Of a DNA stretch of 64,000 nucleotides, positions 25,584 to 34,003 are shown one piece after another. Every line of letters starts with the position of its first letter. The stretch's first letter is position 1. The DNA is from Gammaproteobacteria bacterium. GTDB taxonomy: Bacteria > Pseudomonadota > Gammaproteobacteria > Pseudomonadales > Halieaceae. Where the stretch lies: the NCBI GenBank assembly GCA_030433415.1, contig JAUIMF010000006.1, positions 21,604 to 85,603 on the forward strand, read 5' to 3'. The notes beneath the pieces were generated by a model. The model was given only the letters and a program-made list of their open reading frames with translations, did no database searches and was not told the origin of the DNA. A program made the translations under genes and the position numbers.

Positions 25584-25867
25584 GCAAGTATTCGGACCAG
25601 CCCGGCGGGCCCACACGCTCAGCGGCACTGCACTACAGCGGTGAGGGTGCCCCGGTGCTCGTGGCCAAGGGGGATGGCGCGATGGCGGAGCGCATCGTCG
25701 AGACCGCCAAGGCCCATGATGTGCCCATCGTACAGGATCAGCAGCTCACGGGCCTGCTCTGTCAGTTGCCTCTCGGAGACGAAATCCCGCCGAATCTATA
25801 CGTGGCGGTAGCCGAGGTGCTGGCCTATGTCTATCGCCTGAGTGAGTCCGTGGATCAGCGAAGCTGA
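25580..25867 (+). CDS. Stand-alone FlhB C-terminal-domain homologue (FhlB/YlqH type)
   Basis: A 95-residue protein matching only the cytoplasmic C-terminal part of FlhB/YscU (APVLVAKGDGAMAERIVETA; VPIVQDQQLTGLLCQLPLGD; EIPPNLYVAVAEVLAYVYRL). It lacks membrane helices and the NPTH cleavage motif: ALHYSGEGAP stands where FlhB has NPTHFSVAL. It should therefore look like an already cleaved FlhB C-domain. It is translationally coupled to the FliK-like gene upstream. Confidence 0.85.
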   Translation: MSKYSDQPGGPTRSAALHYSGEGAPVLVAKGDGAMAERIVETAKAHDVPIVQDQQLTGLLCQLPLGDEIPPNLYVAVAEVLAYVYRLSESVDQRS

Positions 25868-25911
25868 CGCTGACTTTCACGGGGCCTTTGCTGTCGCGTC
25901 AACGGCATTGC

Positions 25912-25927
25912 TGGGGTATGCTTTGCG
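25912..25927 (+). promoter_or_regulatory. Weak sigma-54 promoter candidate for the first diguanylate cyclase
   Basis: TGGGGTATGCTTTGCG has GG and GC exactly 12 bp apart and a complete TTGC, but the rest of the -24 element (CAC) is not conserved. It would start transcription about 25 bases before the ATG at 25962. Confidence 0.3.
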
Positions 25928-25961
25928 GCTATCTGGAGTGACCTCGCGGCAGCTGTAATTC

Positions 25962-27473
25962 ATGGACAAAGCAAAGACCCTTGAGCAACTGGCGCTGCGT
26001 CTTGCGCGCCTGGCGCATGGCGTGGATCGGGATCTCGACGAGTTGCTCGATCGTATTCGTGACGAGCTCAAGGGTGGGGGTAGCCCGCGGCGCATCGACG
26101 ATCTGTCGAGCCAGCTCGCACGGTCTCTCATGCTCAGTACGGGCATCGATCTGGACAAGTCCGCGAGCATCGAAGGTGGCTATGATCTCTCGGGCCTGCG
26201 CAAGCTTATCAAGTCCATGCCGGTGCGCGGCGAAGAACAGGAGCGCATGAATGACCTGGTGAAGCAGGCGGCGTCGGGACAGAGCAGCATCGCACGGCAG
26301 CGGGCGCTGGTGGACCTGCTCGCGGCTGCGGGTGAAGCGCTGCGCGAGGTCGCCACGCGCGACAAATCCGATGCCGGTGTCATGGGCTGGTTGGGCAAAA
26401 AGTCCAGCGGGGCGAATGGCGACAGCCGCTATGTTGCGTTGTTTGCCCAACTCTTGCAGCGTCTTGTAGAGCACATCGATGTGCTCAATGGCAACGCCCT
26501 GCGCAGCCACTCCATCAAGGATTCCCTCGATCACGTGGTGCACCCTGATCAGGCGCAACATCTGCTGGACGAGGTGATCAGCGAAATTGAATCCATCGAT
26601 TCCCGTATTCGCGCCGAACGCAACCAGACCACGGATTTTCTCGGCGACCTGAGGGATCGCCTGGACGGGTTTGAAGATGTGCTGGGATTGCTGGCCGAAG
26701 ACGGTGACGCCTCTCTCAAGCGTTCTGAAGATCTGCAGTCCAGTGTCGGCGAAGATACCGCGTCTCTGGGTGAGGCGACGAAGTCAGAAGACATCGAAGA
26801 GGTCCGTGGCCTCATCAACGCGGGGCTATCGCGAATTACCGAACGCCTGGCGGAGCACGTGCTGGCGGAGCGGCAGCAGCACGAGGCATCCAAGGCCCGA
26901 GTTGCGGAGCTGAACGAGCGCCTCGCCAATCTCGAGGACGAGGCCGATGTGCTGCGCAGCGAAATCCGCAACAAGAATGACCTTGCGTTGAAAGATGCGC
27001 TCACGGGTGTGTACAACCGTGCCGGTTACGAAGAGCGCACGGTGGAACTGTTTGCCCGCTGGGAACGCTCCGGCGCGCCCCTGTCTATGGTTTTTGTGGA
27101 CTGCAACAAGTTCAAGGAGATCAACGATACCTTCGGCCATGCCGCGGGAGACCTGGTGCTGGTGAAAGTGGCGGACGTATTGCACACCCGCGCCAGAGCC
27201 AGCGATATCGTCTGCCGCTATGGTGGCGACGAGTTTGTGATTCTGCTGCCCGACACCCACGTTTCCGGCGCCGAAATCTTTGCCCGTAGCGCTTGTCAAG
27301 AAGTACTGGATGCCGGATTTAATGACAACGGCAAGCCTCTGGATGTCTCCATTTCCTGCGGCGTGACGGAACTGGTGACTGGGGACACACTTGAGAGTGC
27401 CATCGGACGTGCCGATGAAGCCATGTACAAGGCCAAGAAAATGCAGGGCATTCAGGTCTGCTCTGTGGTTTAA
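25962..27473 (+). CDS. Diguanylate cyclase (GGDEF) with helical N-terminal region
   Basis: A 503-residue cytoplasmic protein. Residues 1-330 are helical and charged with a coiled coil just before the catalytic domain (ELNERLANLEDEADVLRSEI). The C-terminal GGDEF domain has the intact active site YGGDEFVILL (about residue 421) and the inhibitory I-site RASD exactly five residues before it, so it should make c-di-GMP and be product-inhibited. No sensor domain is recognised. It shares its layout with the next gene, so the two are probably duplicates. Confidence 0.88.
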   Translation: MDKAKTLEQLALRLARLAHGVDRDLDELLDRIRDELKGGGSPRRIDDLSSQLARSLMLSTGIDLDKSASIEGGYDLSGLRKLIKSMPVRGEEQERMNDLVKQAASGQSSIARQRALVDLLAAAGEALREVATRDKSDAGVMGWLGKKSSGANGDSRYVALFAQLLQRLVEHIDVLNGNALRSHSIKDSLDHVVHPDQAQHLLDEVISEIESIDSRIRAERNQTTDFLGDLRDRLDGFEDVLGLLAEDGDASLKRSEDLQSSVGEDTASLGEATKSEDIEEVRGLINAGLSRITERLAEHVLAERQQHEASKARVAELNERLANLEDEADVLRSEIRNKNDLALKDALTGVYNRAGYEERTVELFARWERSGAPLSMVFVDCNKFKEINDTFGHAAGDLVLVKVADVLHTRARASDIVCRYGGDEFVILLPDTHVSGAEIFARSACQEVLDAGFNDNGKPLDVSISCGVTELVTGDTLESAIGRADEAMYKAKKMQGIQVCSVV

Positions 27474-27550
27474 CCCTCCCTGCCTTCTCCAGTCCGTCGC
27501 TCATTAAGTACAGCGTCTGGCGAAGCAACCGTTAACAGAGGCGTCGATTC

Positions 27551-29056
27551 GTGGCAGACACGGAAGACTGGAAGCAGCGTTACCGCAAAGAGGCTCGCGA
27601 ATGGGAAGCCACCGACGGATTGCTGCGTCGTGTCCTCGGGCGGTTGGCGATTGCCGCAGAGGGCTCTTCAGGCGAATTGGATGCGGTGCTGGCGCGCATG
27701 CAGCGCCACGCCAGAGACCACGAAGATCGTGCGCTCGAGGCTGACCTGAAGGACCTGACTACCCAGGTCCGTCGCCTCGACAGCAGCAACCGCGCCGCGG
27801 CAGCGCCGGAACCGGCACCGGCAGCGGTGGTTGCAGAGACCGGCCCGTCCGAGAAAGAGTACAGCGAAGCACTGATCGATGCGCTGGATGTGAGTGCCGA
27901 AAGCGGCGTGGCCCTGCGCGAGTTTCGCCGCCGTCTTTCCTCACTGGAGCCCGAGCAGTGCCTTGCCGAGCTGGCGGTACAGATCAGTTCACTGCTGCGC
28001 CAGGAGCCGCAGACCGACGGCGGTGTTCAGGAAGTTCTGCTGACCATTATCGACGAAGTGTCCGTCGCCCAGCCTGGCGTGGGTGCTATGGACACGCTGC
28101 GTGAGACCCTACAGCGCGACAAAGACTCGGACTGGCACCGGGTGCTGGAGCGGGTAGTGGGTGAAATCCGCTCCCTGATCCAGCGCATCAGCTCCGAAAA
28201 ACAGGCCCTCGAACAGCTCGTTCAGGACGTCAGCGCGGAACTGGGTGAAATCAGTGAAGTGCTCGTTGAGGAGCGCGGCAACCTCGATTCCGGGCGCGAC
28301 CAGGCGCTGGCGCTGCACGACATCATGCACGAGGGCGTGCAGCGGATTCAGCAGCACATCGATACGGAATCCGATATCGAAAAATTGAAGGCGGGCGTCA
28401 GCCATTCTCTGGAGGGAATCCGCTCAGGTATTTCGGACTTTGTGGCCCGCGACGAGGCGCGCTTTGCCGAAGCCCAGGCGCGTAACGAGGAGTTGCAGGA
28501 ACGCATTGGGCGCATGGAGAGCGAAGCGGGCGAGCTGCGCAAGAAACTGGCGCGCAACCGCGACAAGCTCATGCACGACACGCTGACGGGCGTACGCAGT
28601 CGTCTGGCCTATGACGAAACCCTCGCCCAGGAGATGAGTCGCTATCGGCGCTATCACGAAGCGTTTTCGCTGGCGGTGCTGGACATTGACCACTTCAAGC
28701 GCGTCAATGACGATTACGGGCACACGGCAGGCGACAAGGCCCTCAAGCTTGTTGCTGAGCTGATGCAGGGTCGCATTCGCGAGTCCGACTTTCTGTTTCG
28801 TACCGGTGGCGAGGAGTTTGTTGTACTGCTGCCTAAAACCGGTATCAGTGGGGCGCGGCCTCTGGTCGAGGACATTCGCGAGGCCGTGGGCGAAAGCGGC
28901 TTTCACTACGAATCCCAACCCGTTCCCATCACGCTCAGCGCCGGCCTTACGCAGGTGCGCGACGATGACACCGCCGAAACCCTTTTTAACCGGGCCGATG
29001 ATGCAATGTATCGGGCGAAAAAAGGTGGGCGCGATCGCCTGGTAGTCCTCGAGTAG
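27551..29056 (+). CDS. Diguanylate cyclase (GGEEF) with helical N-terminal region
   Basis: A 501-residue protein with a helical N-terminal half and a C-terminal GGDEF domain whose signature is TGGEEFVVLL (about residue 418), a form that is usually active. The I-site RESD lies five residues upstream. A coiled coil (ELQERIGRMESEAGELRKKL) leads into the domain, as in the preceding gene. The start is GTG 27551. An Ala/Pro-rich linker lies around residues 78-95 (RAAAAPEPAPAAVVAE). Confidence 0.88.
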   Translation: MADTEDWKQRYRKEAREWEATDGLLRRVLGRLAIAAEGSSGELDAVLARMQRHARDHEDRALEADLKDLTTQVRRLDSSNRAAAAPEPAPAAVVAETGPSEKEYSEALIDALDVSAESGVALREFRRRLSSLEPEQCLAELAVQISSLLRQEPQTDGGVQEVLLTIIDEVSVAQPGVGAMDTLRETLQRDKDSDWHRVLERVVGEIRSLIQRISSEKQALEQLVQDVSAELGEISEVLVEERGNLDSGRDQALALHDIMHEGVQRIQQHIDTESDIEKLKAGVSHSLEGIRSGISDFVARDEARFAEAQARNEELQERIGRMESEAGELRKKLARNRDKLMHDTLTGVRSRLAYDETLAQEMSRYRRYHEAFSLAVLDIDHFKRVNDDYGHTAGDKALKLVAELMQGRIRESDFLFRTGGEEFVVLLPKTGISGARPLVEDIREAVGESGFHYESQPVPITLSAGLTQVRDDDTAETLFNRADDAMYRAKKGGRDRLVVLE

Positions 29057-29068
29057 GCTTTCGACGCA

Positions 29069-29102
29069 GGCACCTGATCCGGGCAATCCTAAAGCAGGTG
29101 CC
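29069..29102. promoter_or_regulatory. Inverted repeat after the second diguanylate cyclase
   Basis: GGCACCTG (29069-29076) and CAGGTGCC (29095-29102) are perfect inverted copies around an 18-base loop. No T-run follows. It could be a hairpin at the mRNA end or an operator. The rest of the 230-bp gap to the peroxidase gene holds an A/T-rich patch (29213-29236) that may contain that gene's promoter. Confidence 0.4.
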
Positions 29103-29286
29103 CGATGCAATCCCGTCAAGCCGGCACAGGGGCTACGTGCCTACCCAACTGTGATCCCAAACCAACAATGGGGCGCGGCAACATGTCGCAGCCTGACCAC
29201 TGGCATTTAAGTGAGAATATTTTAATATACACACATAAGGTGGTGGATCAGTCTGCCATGCAACTTTTTAAGTAGGAGACACCTTG

Positions 29287-30276
29287 GTGAAATCGCGTTT
29301 TTCCGTTATCGCACTACTGGCTGGCGTGGTCACGTCAGCGGCGTTGGCGCGCGAGCCCGTTGAGCCTCTGGTGGTGCCCCAGGACACAGATACGCAGAAG
29401 GTGGAACTGGGCAGGCAACTGTTTTTTGACCCCCGGCTGTCGCGCTCTGGATTTATCTCGTGTAATTCCTGCCATAACCTGAGCATGGGGGGGAGCGATA
29501 ATCTGCCCTCATCCATCGGTCATGGCTGGCACGAAGGTCCCATCAACAGTCCTACGGTGTTGAATTCGCGCTTCAGCATCGCTCAATTCTGGGATGGCCG
29601 GGCTGCGGATCTCAAGGAGCAGGCGGGCGGTCCCATCGCTAATCCCGGCGAAATGGCGTTCACACACGATCTGGCCGTGGATGTGATTGCATCGATTCCC
29701 GGTTATGTCGAGCGTATCGAGGCCATCTACGGCGATGATGCGGTGAGTATTGAGCGCCTGACCGACAGCATCGCCGAGTTTGAGCGCACCCTGGTGACGC
29801 CCGATTCGCCCTTTGACCGTTGGCTTCAGGGCGAGGCAGACGCCGTGAACTCAGACGTTCTGGCGGGCTATGAATTGTTCAAAACCACGGGATGCTTGGG
29901 TTGTCACAACGGCCCGGCGCTCGGTGGCACCATGTTCCAGAAAGTGGGTTTGCTGAAACCCTACGAAACCACCAACAGCGCCCAAGGGCGGCTGGCGGTC
30001 ACGGGTCAGGAATCGGATCGCATGGTGTTCAAGGTGCCCACGTTGCGCAATGTGGAGCTCACCTACCCCTATTTTCACGACGGTAGCGTCCAGACTTTGG
30101 AAGAGGCCGTCGACCTCATGGGACAGATCCAGTTGGGTCGCCAGTACAGCGAGCAGGAGATTGATCAGCTCGTTGCGTTCCTGAAGTCTCTGACGGGAGA
30201 GCAACCGAACTTCCCGCTTCCGCAATTGCCGCCGTCGGCGCCAGATACGCCGCGGCCATCGCCCTTCGGTCCGTGA
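29287..30276 (+). CDS. Dihaem cytochrome c peroxidase (CcpA/MauG family), periplasmic
   Basis: A 329-residue exported protein with a signal peptide (VIALLAGVVTSAALA, cleavage before REPVEP) and two haem c sites, CNSCH near residue 60 and CLGCH near 205. It matches bacterial dihaem peroxidases, which reduce hydrogen peroxide in the periplasm with electrons from small cytochromes. The start is GTG 29287 (or TTG 29284); GGAG lies 5-8 bases upstream. A Pro-rich tail ends the protein. Monocistronic, with a strong terminator. Confidence 0.9.
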   Translation: MKSRFSVIALLAGVVTSAALAREPVEPLVVPQDTDTQKVELGRQLFFDPRLSRSGFISCNSCHNLSMGGSDNLPSSIGHGWHEGPINSPTVLNSRFSIAQFWDGRAADLKEQAGGPIANPGEMAFTHDLAVDVIASIPGYVERIEAIYGDDAVSIERLTDSIAEFERTLVTPDSPFDRWLQGEADAVNSDVLAGYELFKTTGCLGCHNGPALGGTMFQKVGLLKPYETTNSAQGRLAVTGQESDRMVFKVPTLRNVELTYPYFHDGSVQTLEEAVDLMGQIQLGRQYSEQEIDQLVAFLKSLTGEQPNFPLPQLPPSAPDTPRPSPFGP

Positions 30277-30292
30277 GTGTAAGCTCACGGTT

Positions 30293-30325
30293 GGCCCCAC
30301 AGCCCCCCGCTGTGGGGCCTTTTTT
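30293..30325 (+). terminator. Intrinsic terminator of the peroxidase gene
   Basis: GGCCCCACAG and CTGTGGGGCC form a perfect 10-bp stem with a 7-base loop, followed by six Ts. A smaller hairpin (CGTGAG/CTCACG) overlaps the stop codon upstream. The converging gene ends inside the T-run. Confidence 0.92.
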
Positions 30326-30749
30326 ATGGGCGCAGGTTCAACTGCACACCGCGTTCTTGGAACCAGCGTTCGTCAACCTGCCAGCGAACGGCTCCCACGT
30401 CGTCCTGGGATTTGAGTAGCCCGGCAGCGCGCGACTGCTTTTTTACCAGCCTGTCCTGGGCCTCCATCATGCGCGGGTCATCCACACTGATGCCCGCGAG
30501 TTCGGGATAAGCGGCACGCAGAAACTGCATCACCGGTACCTCGGCGGACCGGGGGCTGCTGACCGTCGCAATGCCATGCTCCAACTCAATGACACGAAAC
30601 TGAAAGGGAAAGTCCGCCAGTTCATGGTCCGCAGAAAGCAGGGCGTTTAACTCGCTGACGCGCGGATCCCGTGCCAGGAACGTCCACACCGCAACTATGA
30701 GCGCCACGCATACGAGGGCGATGCTGTAGCGACGCACGAAAGGATCCAT
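30324..30749 (-). CDS. Hypothetical single-pass membrane protein
   Basis: A 141-residue protein with an N-terminal membrane anchor (YSIALVCVALIVAVWTFLA) and a soluble, presumably periplasmic, domain. ATG 30749 is chosen because GGGGAG lies 7 bases upstream; longer versions lack a ribosome site. No known family is recognised. It converges on the peroxidase gene and is separated by about 85 bp from the divergent Old Yellow Enzyme gene. Confidence 0.7.
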   Translation of the reverse strand: MDPFVRRYSIALVCVALIVAVWTFLARDPRVSELNALLSADHELADFPFQFRVIELEHGIATVSSPRSAEVPVMQFLRAAYPELAGISVDDPRMMEAQDRLVKKQSRAAGLLKSQDDVGAVRWQVDERWFQERGVQLNLRP

Positions 30750-30833
30750 ACCAGCACTCCCCACCCGTTTAGCCAGTCCAGCTTCGATCATACCCGTTGC
30801 GTACGACCTGCGGCACAACCGTACGATTCTGTT

Positions 30834-32147
30834 ATGGTTCTGCCCATGACGGAACTTGCTGAACCACTCGCGCTGCCGTGTGGCGCGACACTACCCAATC
30901 GCCTGGCCAAGGCCGCGATGACCGAGGGCCTGGCGACAGTGGCGGGTGTACCCACGCCGGCGCTGGAGCGACTCTATGGACTGTGGTCCGATGGAGGTGC
31001 GGGTCTGCTCATCACCGGTAATGTCCAGATCGACGGGGACCACCTCGAGCGTCCGGGGAATGTGATCATCGACGGTGAACCCGACGAGACGCTGCGTTCG
31101 GCCCTGGCTCGCTGGGCCGAAGCATCGGTACGCAATGGCAATCACACCTGGGTGCAGCTAAGTCACGCGGGTCGCCAGACGCAGAAAGTCGTGAATCCGC
31201 ATCCCAAGGCACCCTCCGCGGTAGCCCTGGCGCTGCCTGGTGGGCAGTTCGCCACGCCAGAGGCGCTAACTGAGAGCGAGATCGAGCATATCGTCAATCG
31301 GTTCGCCATTGCTGCCGCTGCGGTCCGACAGGCCGGATTTACCGGCGTACAGATTCACGCGGCTCATGGTTATCTGTTGTCCCAGTTTCTCAGTCCCCGC
31401 AGCAACCTCCGTTCAGATCGCTATGGGGGCAGCCTTGAGAATCGCGCGCGCCTGTTGCTTGCCGTGGTGGCGGCGATCCGATCTGCCGTAGGTGCGGAGT
31501 TTCCCGTTGCGGTCAAGCTCAACAGCGCGGATTTTCAGAAAGGAGGGTTCGCGTTTGAAGACAGTTTGCAGGTCGCGCGATGGTTGCAGGACGCCGGTGT
31601 GGACCTCATCGAGGTGTCTGGCGGTACCTATGAACAGCCCAAACTGCTGGGCGTGGAAGGCATAGAGCCCGAAGAGGGGCAGCACGTTGCTGAATCTACG
31701 TTGCGCCGCGAAGCCTACTTTGTGGACTTTGCCCTTGCCATGCGCGAAGCCGTATCGATTCCACTCATGGTAACCGGCGGATTCCGCACACGTGAGGCGA
31801 TGGAGCAGGCACTGAACGACGGTGGTGCGTCATTGATCGGTATAGGGCGGCCCCTGTGCGTGCAGACCGACGGCCCACGGCGATTGCTGGATGGCGCAAC
31901 GGAGCTGCCGCGCTACGAGCGTGAACTATCTCTGCTGCCTTCGTGGCTACAGTTTCTCACCCGCTTGTCCCTCTTTCGCACGGTCAGCACGTTCGCGGTG
32001 CAATTCTGGTACTACACCCAGCTCGACCTGCTCGGACACCACGGCACGGCCCAGCCCGACATGCCGGTGCATCGCGCCGCAGCGCGTCTTGCCCGCAACG
32101 AAAAAGCGTTTTTGAAGGCCCGGGCAGCATTGCGAAGCGACCGTTGA
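30834..32147 (+). CDS. NADH:flavin oxidoreductase, Old Yellow Enzyme family
   Basis: A 437-residue FMN-dependent TIM-barrel enzyme. Family marks are LPNRLAKAAMTEGLA at the FMN site, WVQLSHAGRQT, the active-site pair in IHAAHGYLLSQFLSP and the loop RSDRYGGSLENRARL. Such enzymes reduce activated C=C bonds or 2-enoyl/xenobiotic substrates; the substrate here is unknown. The C-terminal extension of about 60 residues (FRTVSTFAVQFWYYTQLDLL) goes beyond the barrel. ATG 30834 or 30846 may be the start. Confidence 0.9.
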   Translation: MVLPMTELAEPLALPCGATLPNRLAKAAMTEGLATVAGVPTPALERLYGLWSDGGAGLLITGNVQIDGDHLERPGNVIIDGEPDETLRSALARWAEASVRNGNHTWVQLSHAGRQTQKVVNPHPKAPSAVALALPGGQFATPEALTESEIEHIVNRFAIAAAAVRQAGFTGVQIHAAHGYLLSQFLSPRSNLRSDRYGGSLENRARLLLAVVAAIRSAVGAEFPVAVKLNSADFQKGGFAFEDSLQVARWLQDAGVDLIEVSGGTYEQPKLLGVEGIEPEEGQHVAESTLRREAYFVDFALAMREAVSIPLMVTGGFRTREAMEQALNDGGASLIGIGRPLCVQTDGPRRLLDGATELPRYERELSLLPSWLQFLTRLSLFRTVSTFAVQFWYYTQLDLLGHHGTAQPDMPVHRAAARLARNEKAFLKARAALRSDR

Positions 32148-32165
32148 TGCTCTGATTGCGTCAAC

Positions 32166-32552
32166 TCAACTCACAGCGCTAAACAGCAACGTCAGCGCCG
32201 CGCCCACCAGCGTAAAGAACGTCAGACTCATGCCCAGCACCCGAAAGCGGAAGTCCTCATTGGGCTTGCTCACGCCAAAGGCGTGACTCAGGCGCCCCAC
32301 GACCAGGGCGGTGCCCAGCGCGTGGACCCAGTTCGCACCGGCGCCGTTGCTTTCGACCAGCGCAATCAGCAGCAGCGCCAGCGGCGCGTACTCGGCAAAG
32401 TTGCCATGCACTCGCATGGCCCGCAGCATTTCGCTGTTGCCTCCGTCGCCGACGGCGATCTGATTGCGGCGCCGGGTCCTCAGCGTGCGTACGCTCAGGG
32501 CCACGAAGAAGAGGGCGAGTATGCCGGCATACATGCCTGTGATCGGTACCAT
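32166..32552 (-). CDS. MAPEG-family membrane protein
   Basis: A 128-residue protein with four hydrophobic helices, matching the MAPEG (eicosanoid/glutathione metabolism) superfamily, YecN-like branch: NSEMLRAMRVHGNFAEYAPL is the conserved loop. ATG 32552 has AAGGAG 6 bases upstream. Function in bacteria is mostly unknown, possibly glutathione-related. It lies 31 bp after the secreted endonuclease-like gene on the same strand. Confidence 0.88.
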   Translation of the reverse strand: MVPITGMYAGILALFFVALSVRTLRTRRRNQIAVGDGGNSEMLRAMRVHGNFAEYAPLALLLIALVESNGAGANWVHALGTALVVGRLSHAFGVSKPNEDFRFRVLGMSLTFFTLVGAALTLLFSAVS

Positions 32553-32583
32553 GGGTTGCTCCTTCTGAGTGTGGCAGGGCCAT

Positions 32584-33807
32584 CTAGGGCGAAATCGTCG
32601 TGACTTCCAGATCCACCCATACCAGACGATGGTCGGACGACGCGCGGCGGTCTTCCACCAACCGATACAGCGCATCGTCGGACGTTGGCCAGAATACGCC
32701 GGCATCGAGCACGCGCCATCCGGCTTTCGAGGGGATCACGTAGTCTGCCCGCATACCCCAGGCGGCGGTGTGCGCGGGTCCGAAGGGGCTGTCAGAGCGG
32801 TTCGCTCGGCCGCCGTCGCTGGTGGGTAGCAAACCCCGGCGTACCCTGGGATGGCCGAGCAAGTCGGCGATACCTTCCTGGCGCGCATCGCCTTCTTCCA
32901 TCGAGGCATTGAGGTCTCCGACCACGACAAAGCGTTCTCCGCGAAGTCCGCCGCGGGTACCGGCATCGTCGTAGATGTAGTCATTGTCATCGCCCAGGTA
33001 GTCCACCCAGAAACGGATTTCGTCATGATTGCGACGCCCGTTGCGATCCTCCGGGCCGTCGAAGACCGGTGGCGTGGGGTGGCTGGCGAGCACGTGGATC
33101 ACCGTGTCGCCCAGCAGTACGGGAATGTCCCAATGGGATTTGGAGGACAGGCGCAGGTGCTGCTGCACGTCTTCGGGGTACCACGGATCGCCGTTCTCAT
33201 CCCGCATGTCCACCATGAGATTGCCTGGCATGTCTTTCCAGAGAAAGTGCTGAAACTGGCGTACCGCGGATTCGTCGATGGGGTACCGGCTGAGCAGCAG
33301 CATGCCGTACTGTCCCGGGTAAAGACCGTAACCGAAGGCGTCGCCACCCACGCCGGACGCGGTGCCGTCTCGATCCAGGTCCATGCCGGAATCGACGCCG
33401 GTGTTGACCGGCCCATGGTAGAAGTAGGGGTAGTCAATGCCATCGGTGCCGCTGCGGCCCTGGGCAAGATAATTTTTGAGGAACGGTTTTACACCGTGCG
33501 CGGGGTCCGGGTGGTAGTCGAATTCATTGAGCAGAATAATGTCTGGACGAACCCGTTGGATGATCTCGGCAATATTGCCCACCTGTGGGTGATCACTGTT
33601 GCTCAGCGCGGCGGGAAGTTCGTGGCCGGACGGGGTGACACCCTTGCTGACGTAATTCCCCCCCTCCATGCTGACGTTGAACGTGGCGATGCGCACGGTA
33701 GTGCCATCGGCGCGGGCTGCGTCACCCGTCACAAGTAACAGTGCGACACAGCATGTCGCAGCTCCCATGGCAAAGCAGTGCAAGGATGATAAACATGCGG
33801 GTCTCAT
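32584..33807 (-). CDS. Secreted endonuclease/exonuclease/phosphatase-family protein
   Basis: A 407-residue exported protein with a signal peptide ending near ARADG. The DNase I/EEP fold residues are visible: ATFNVSMEGGN, LLNEFDYHP (metal Glu), HPTPPVFDG, VVGDLNASMEEGD and the C-terminal SDHRLVWVDL. The family includes secreted nucleases and phospholipid phosphatases; the substrate cannot be told from sequence. It is probably co-transcribed with the MAPEG gene. Confidence 0.88.
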   Translation of the reverse strand: MRPACLSSLHCFAMGAATCCVALLLVTGDAARADGTTVRIATFNVSMEGGNYVSKGVTPSGHELPAALSNSDHPQVGNIAEIIQRVRPDIILLNEFDYHPDPAHGVKPFLKNYLAQGRSGTDGIDYPYFYHGPVNTGVDSGMDLDRDGTASGVGGDAFGYGLYPGQYGMLLLSRYPIDESAVRQFQHFLWKDMPGNLMVDMRDENGDPWYPEDVQQHLRLSSKSHWDIPVLLGDTVIHVLASHPTPPVFDGPEDRNGRRNHDEIRFWVDYLGDDNDYIYDDAGTRGGLRGERFVVVGDLNASMEEGDARQEGIADLLGHPRVRRGLLPTSDGGRANRSDSPFGPAHTAAWGMRADYVIPSKAGWRVLDAGVFWPTSDDALYRLVEDRRASSDHRLVWVDLEVTTISP

Positions 33808-33901
33808 GGGTGTCCTGAACCTTGTTGAGGTCGGGCAAGGTAGCGCAGCTGTCGATGCACAGCAATTCCCTCAGCGCGCGGCTGAGCATGTACACTTCGG
33901 C

Positions 33902-33934
33902 TCGGACGCCTGAGCTGCAGCGGTTGGCGTCCGA
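33902..33934. promoter_or_regulatory. Perfect inverted repeat in a divergent promoter region
   Basis: TCGGACGCC (33902-33910) and GGCGTCCGA (33926-33934) are exact inverted copies with a 15-base spacer. They lie between the leftward endonuclease gene and the rightward efflux-type operon. Such dyads often bind a dimeric repressor, but no regulator gene is adjacent. Confidence 0.45.
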
Positions 33935-34003
33935 AAGGCGTAGATGCGCCTTGTTGCAGGCTGCGTATGCGTGGCGTCACAAGTGGGGAGTAGGGGTTAC
34001 ACC

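Noticed and set aside
29057..29283. Possible c-di-GMP (GEMM) riboswitch between a diguanylate cyclase and the peroxidase gene
   Set aside because: The conserved GEMM core and receptor segments were not found; only a simple inverted repeat is present.
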